DNA of 64,000 nucleotides. It comes from CAYUVH01 sp964448135 (GTDB lineage Bacteria; Verrucomicrobiota; Verrucomicrobiia; Limisphaerales; UBA8199). The notes beneath the pieces are model-generated. The model worked only from the letters and a program-made list of their open reading frames with translations, had not been told where the DNA came from and made no database searches. Positions 63,859 through 64,000 of this stretch are shown here, piece after piece; within the stretch, counting starts at the first letter, position 1, and the number at the start of each line of letters is the position of its first letter. Made by a program: the position numbers and the translations under genes. Location of the stretch: the NCBI GenBank assembly GCA_964448135.1, contig CAYUVH010000020.1:1-64000 (forward strand), read 5' to 3'.

Positions 63859-64000
63859 AACTTTCGGTCGAAGGTCGACGCCGGGATGACGGGAAGTTAT
63901 TGATCACGGATAGAAGCGTCATTCGAGGGAAGAAAGTTGTCGTTCAAGTCCATTTCCGCTTATCTGTGATTGGAATGCGAGCGAGCTTCCTCAAACCGAC

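Noticed and set aside
63861..64000. Start of another gene at the right edge
   Set aside because: The last 140 bases show no open frame with a start, ribosome site or recognisable residues.

Overview
The window reads as ordinary chromosomal DNA of a GC-rich, free-living Verrucomicrobiota bacterium, most likely of the Pedosphaera/Limisphaera group (subdivision 3). This placement is an inference from gene content: large secreted proteins with Ig-like, LamG, fibronectin III or beta-helix domains; a translationally coupled DUF1501/DUF1800 pair; a zinc-ribbon Ser/Thr kinase next to an ECF-like sigma factor; a ThuA protein and a Tat-exported Gfo/Idh/MocA oxidoreductase; and pseudopilins. No rRNA, phage, transposase or CRISPR array was seen. 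One tRNA-Val(UAC) is present.

Layout. 1-11.2 kb: an Ig-repeat surface protein cut by the window edge, two orphan LuxR-type response regulators, a phosphate-uptake operon (DUF47 protein + PiT transporter) behind a PHO-box-like site, a secreted amidase with Ig repeats, and two membrane proteins. 11.4-26.7 kb: metabolism and housekeeping (citramalate synthase, ThuA protein, ValRS, oxidoreductase, DUF1501/DUF1800 pair, LeuD, GH20 enzyme, PdxH, one unrecognised protein). 26.7-32.9 kb: gyrB and gyrA with a zeta-toxin-like P-loop gene and a small partner inserted between them in the same orientation. 33.1-38.2 kb: an ABC exporter operon containing a pseudopilin, and a TPR membrane protein. 38.2-45.1 kb: Ser/Thr kinase, sigma factor, a fibronectin III protein and a NarL-type two-component pair. 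45.3-53.4 kb: acetyltransferase + PfkB kinase, a DHH phosphoesterase, and two secreted glycosidases (GH43, GH76-LamG). 53.6-64 kb: a DUF1648 protein, a Ca2+/H+ antiporter, tRNA-Val, two beta-helix surface proteins, a ParDE module whose toxin is frameshifted, a hydrolase, moaE/moaD, hpt and a dUTPase.

How genes connect: CimA and LeuD act in branched-chain amino acid synthesis; GH20, GH43, GH76 and the amidase suggest turnover of polysaccharides and peptidoglycan; kinase, sigma factor and response regulators form a dense regulatory set. The most unusual material is what recurs across the window: (1) a C-terminal module ending in an aromatic-rich stretch and a final proline, shared by five otherwise unrelated exported proteins; (2) several families of degenerate seven-base-period repeats in 5' leaders; (3) a long palindromic element placed just after stop codons; and (4) a third family of intergenic repeats with 8- and 10-base periods.
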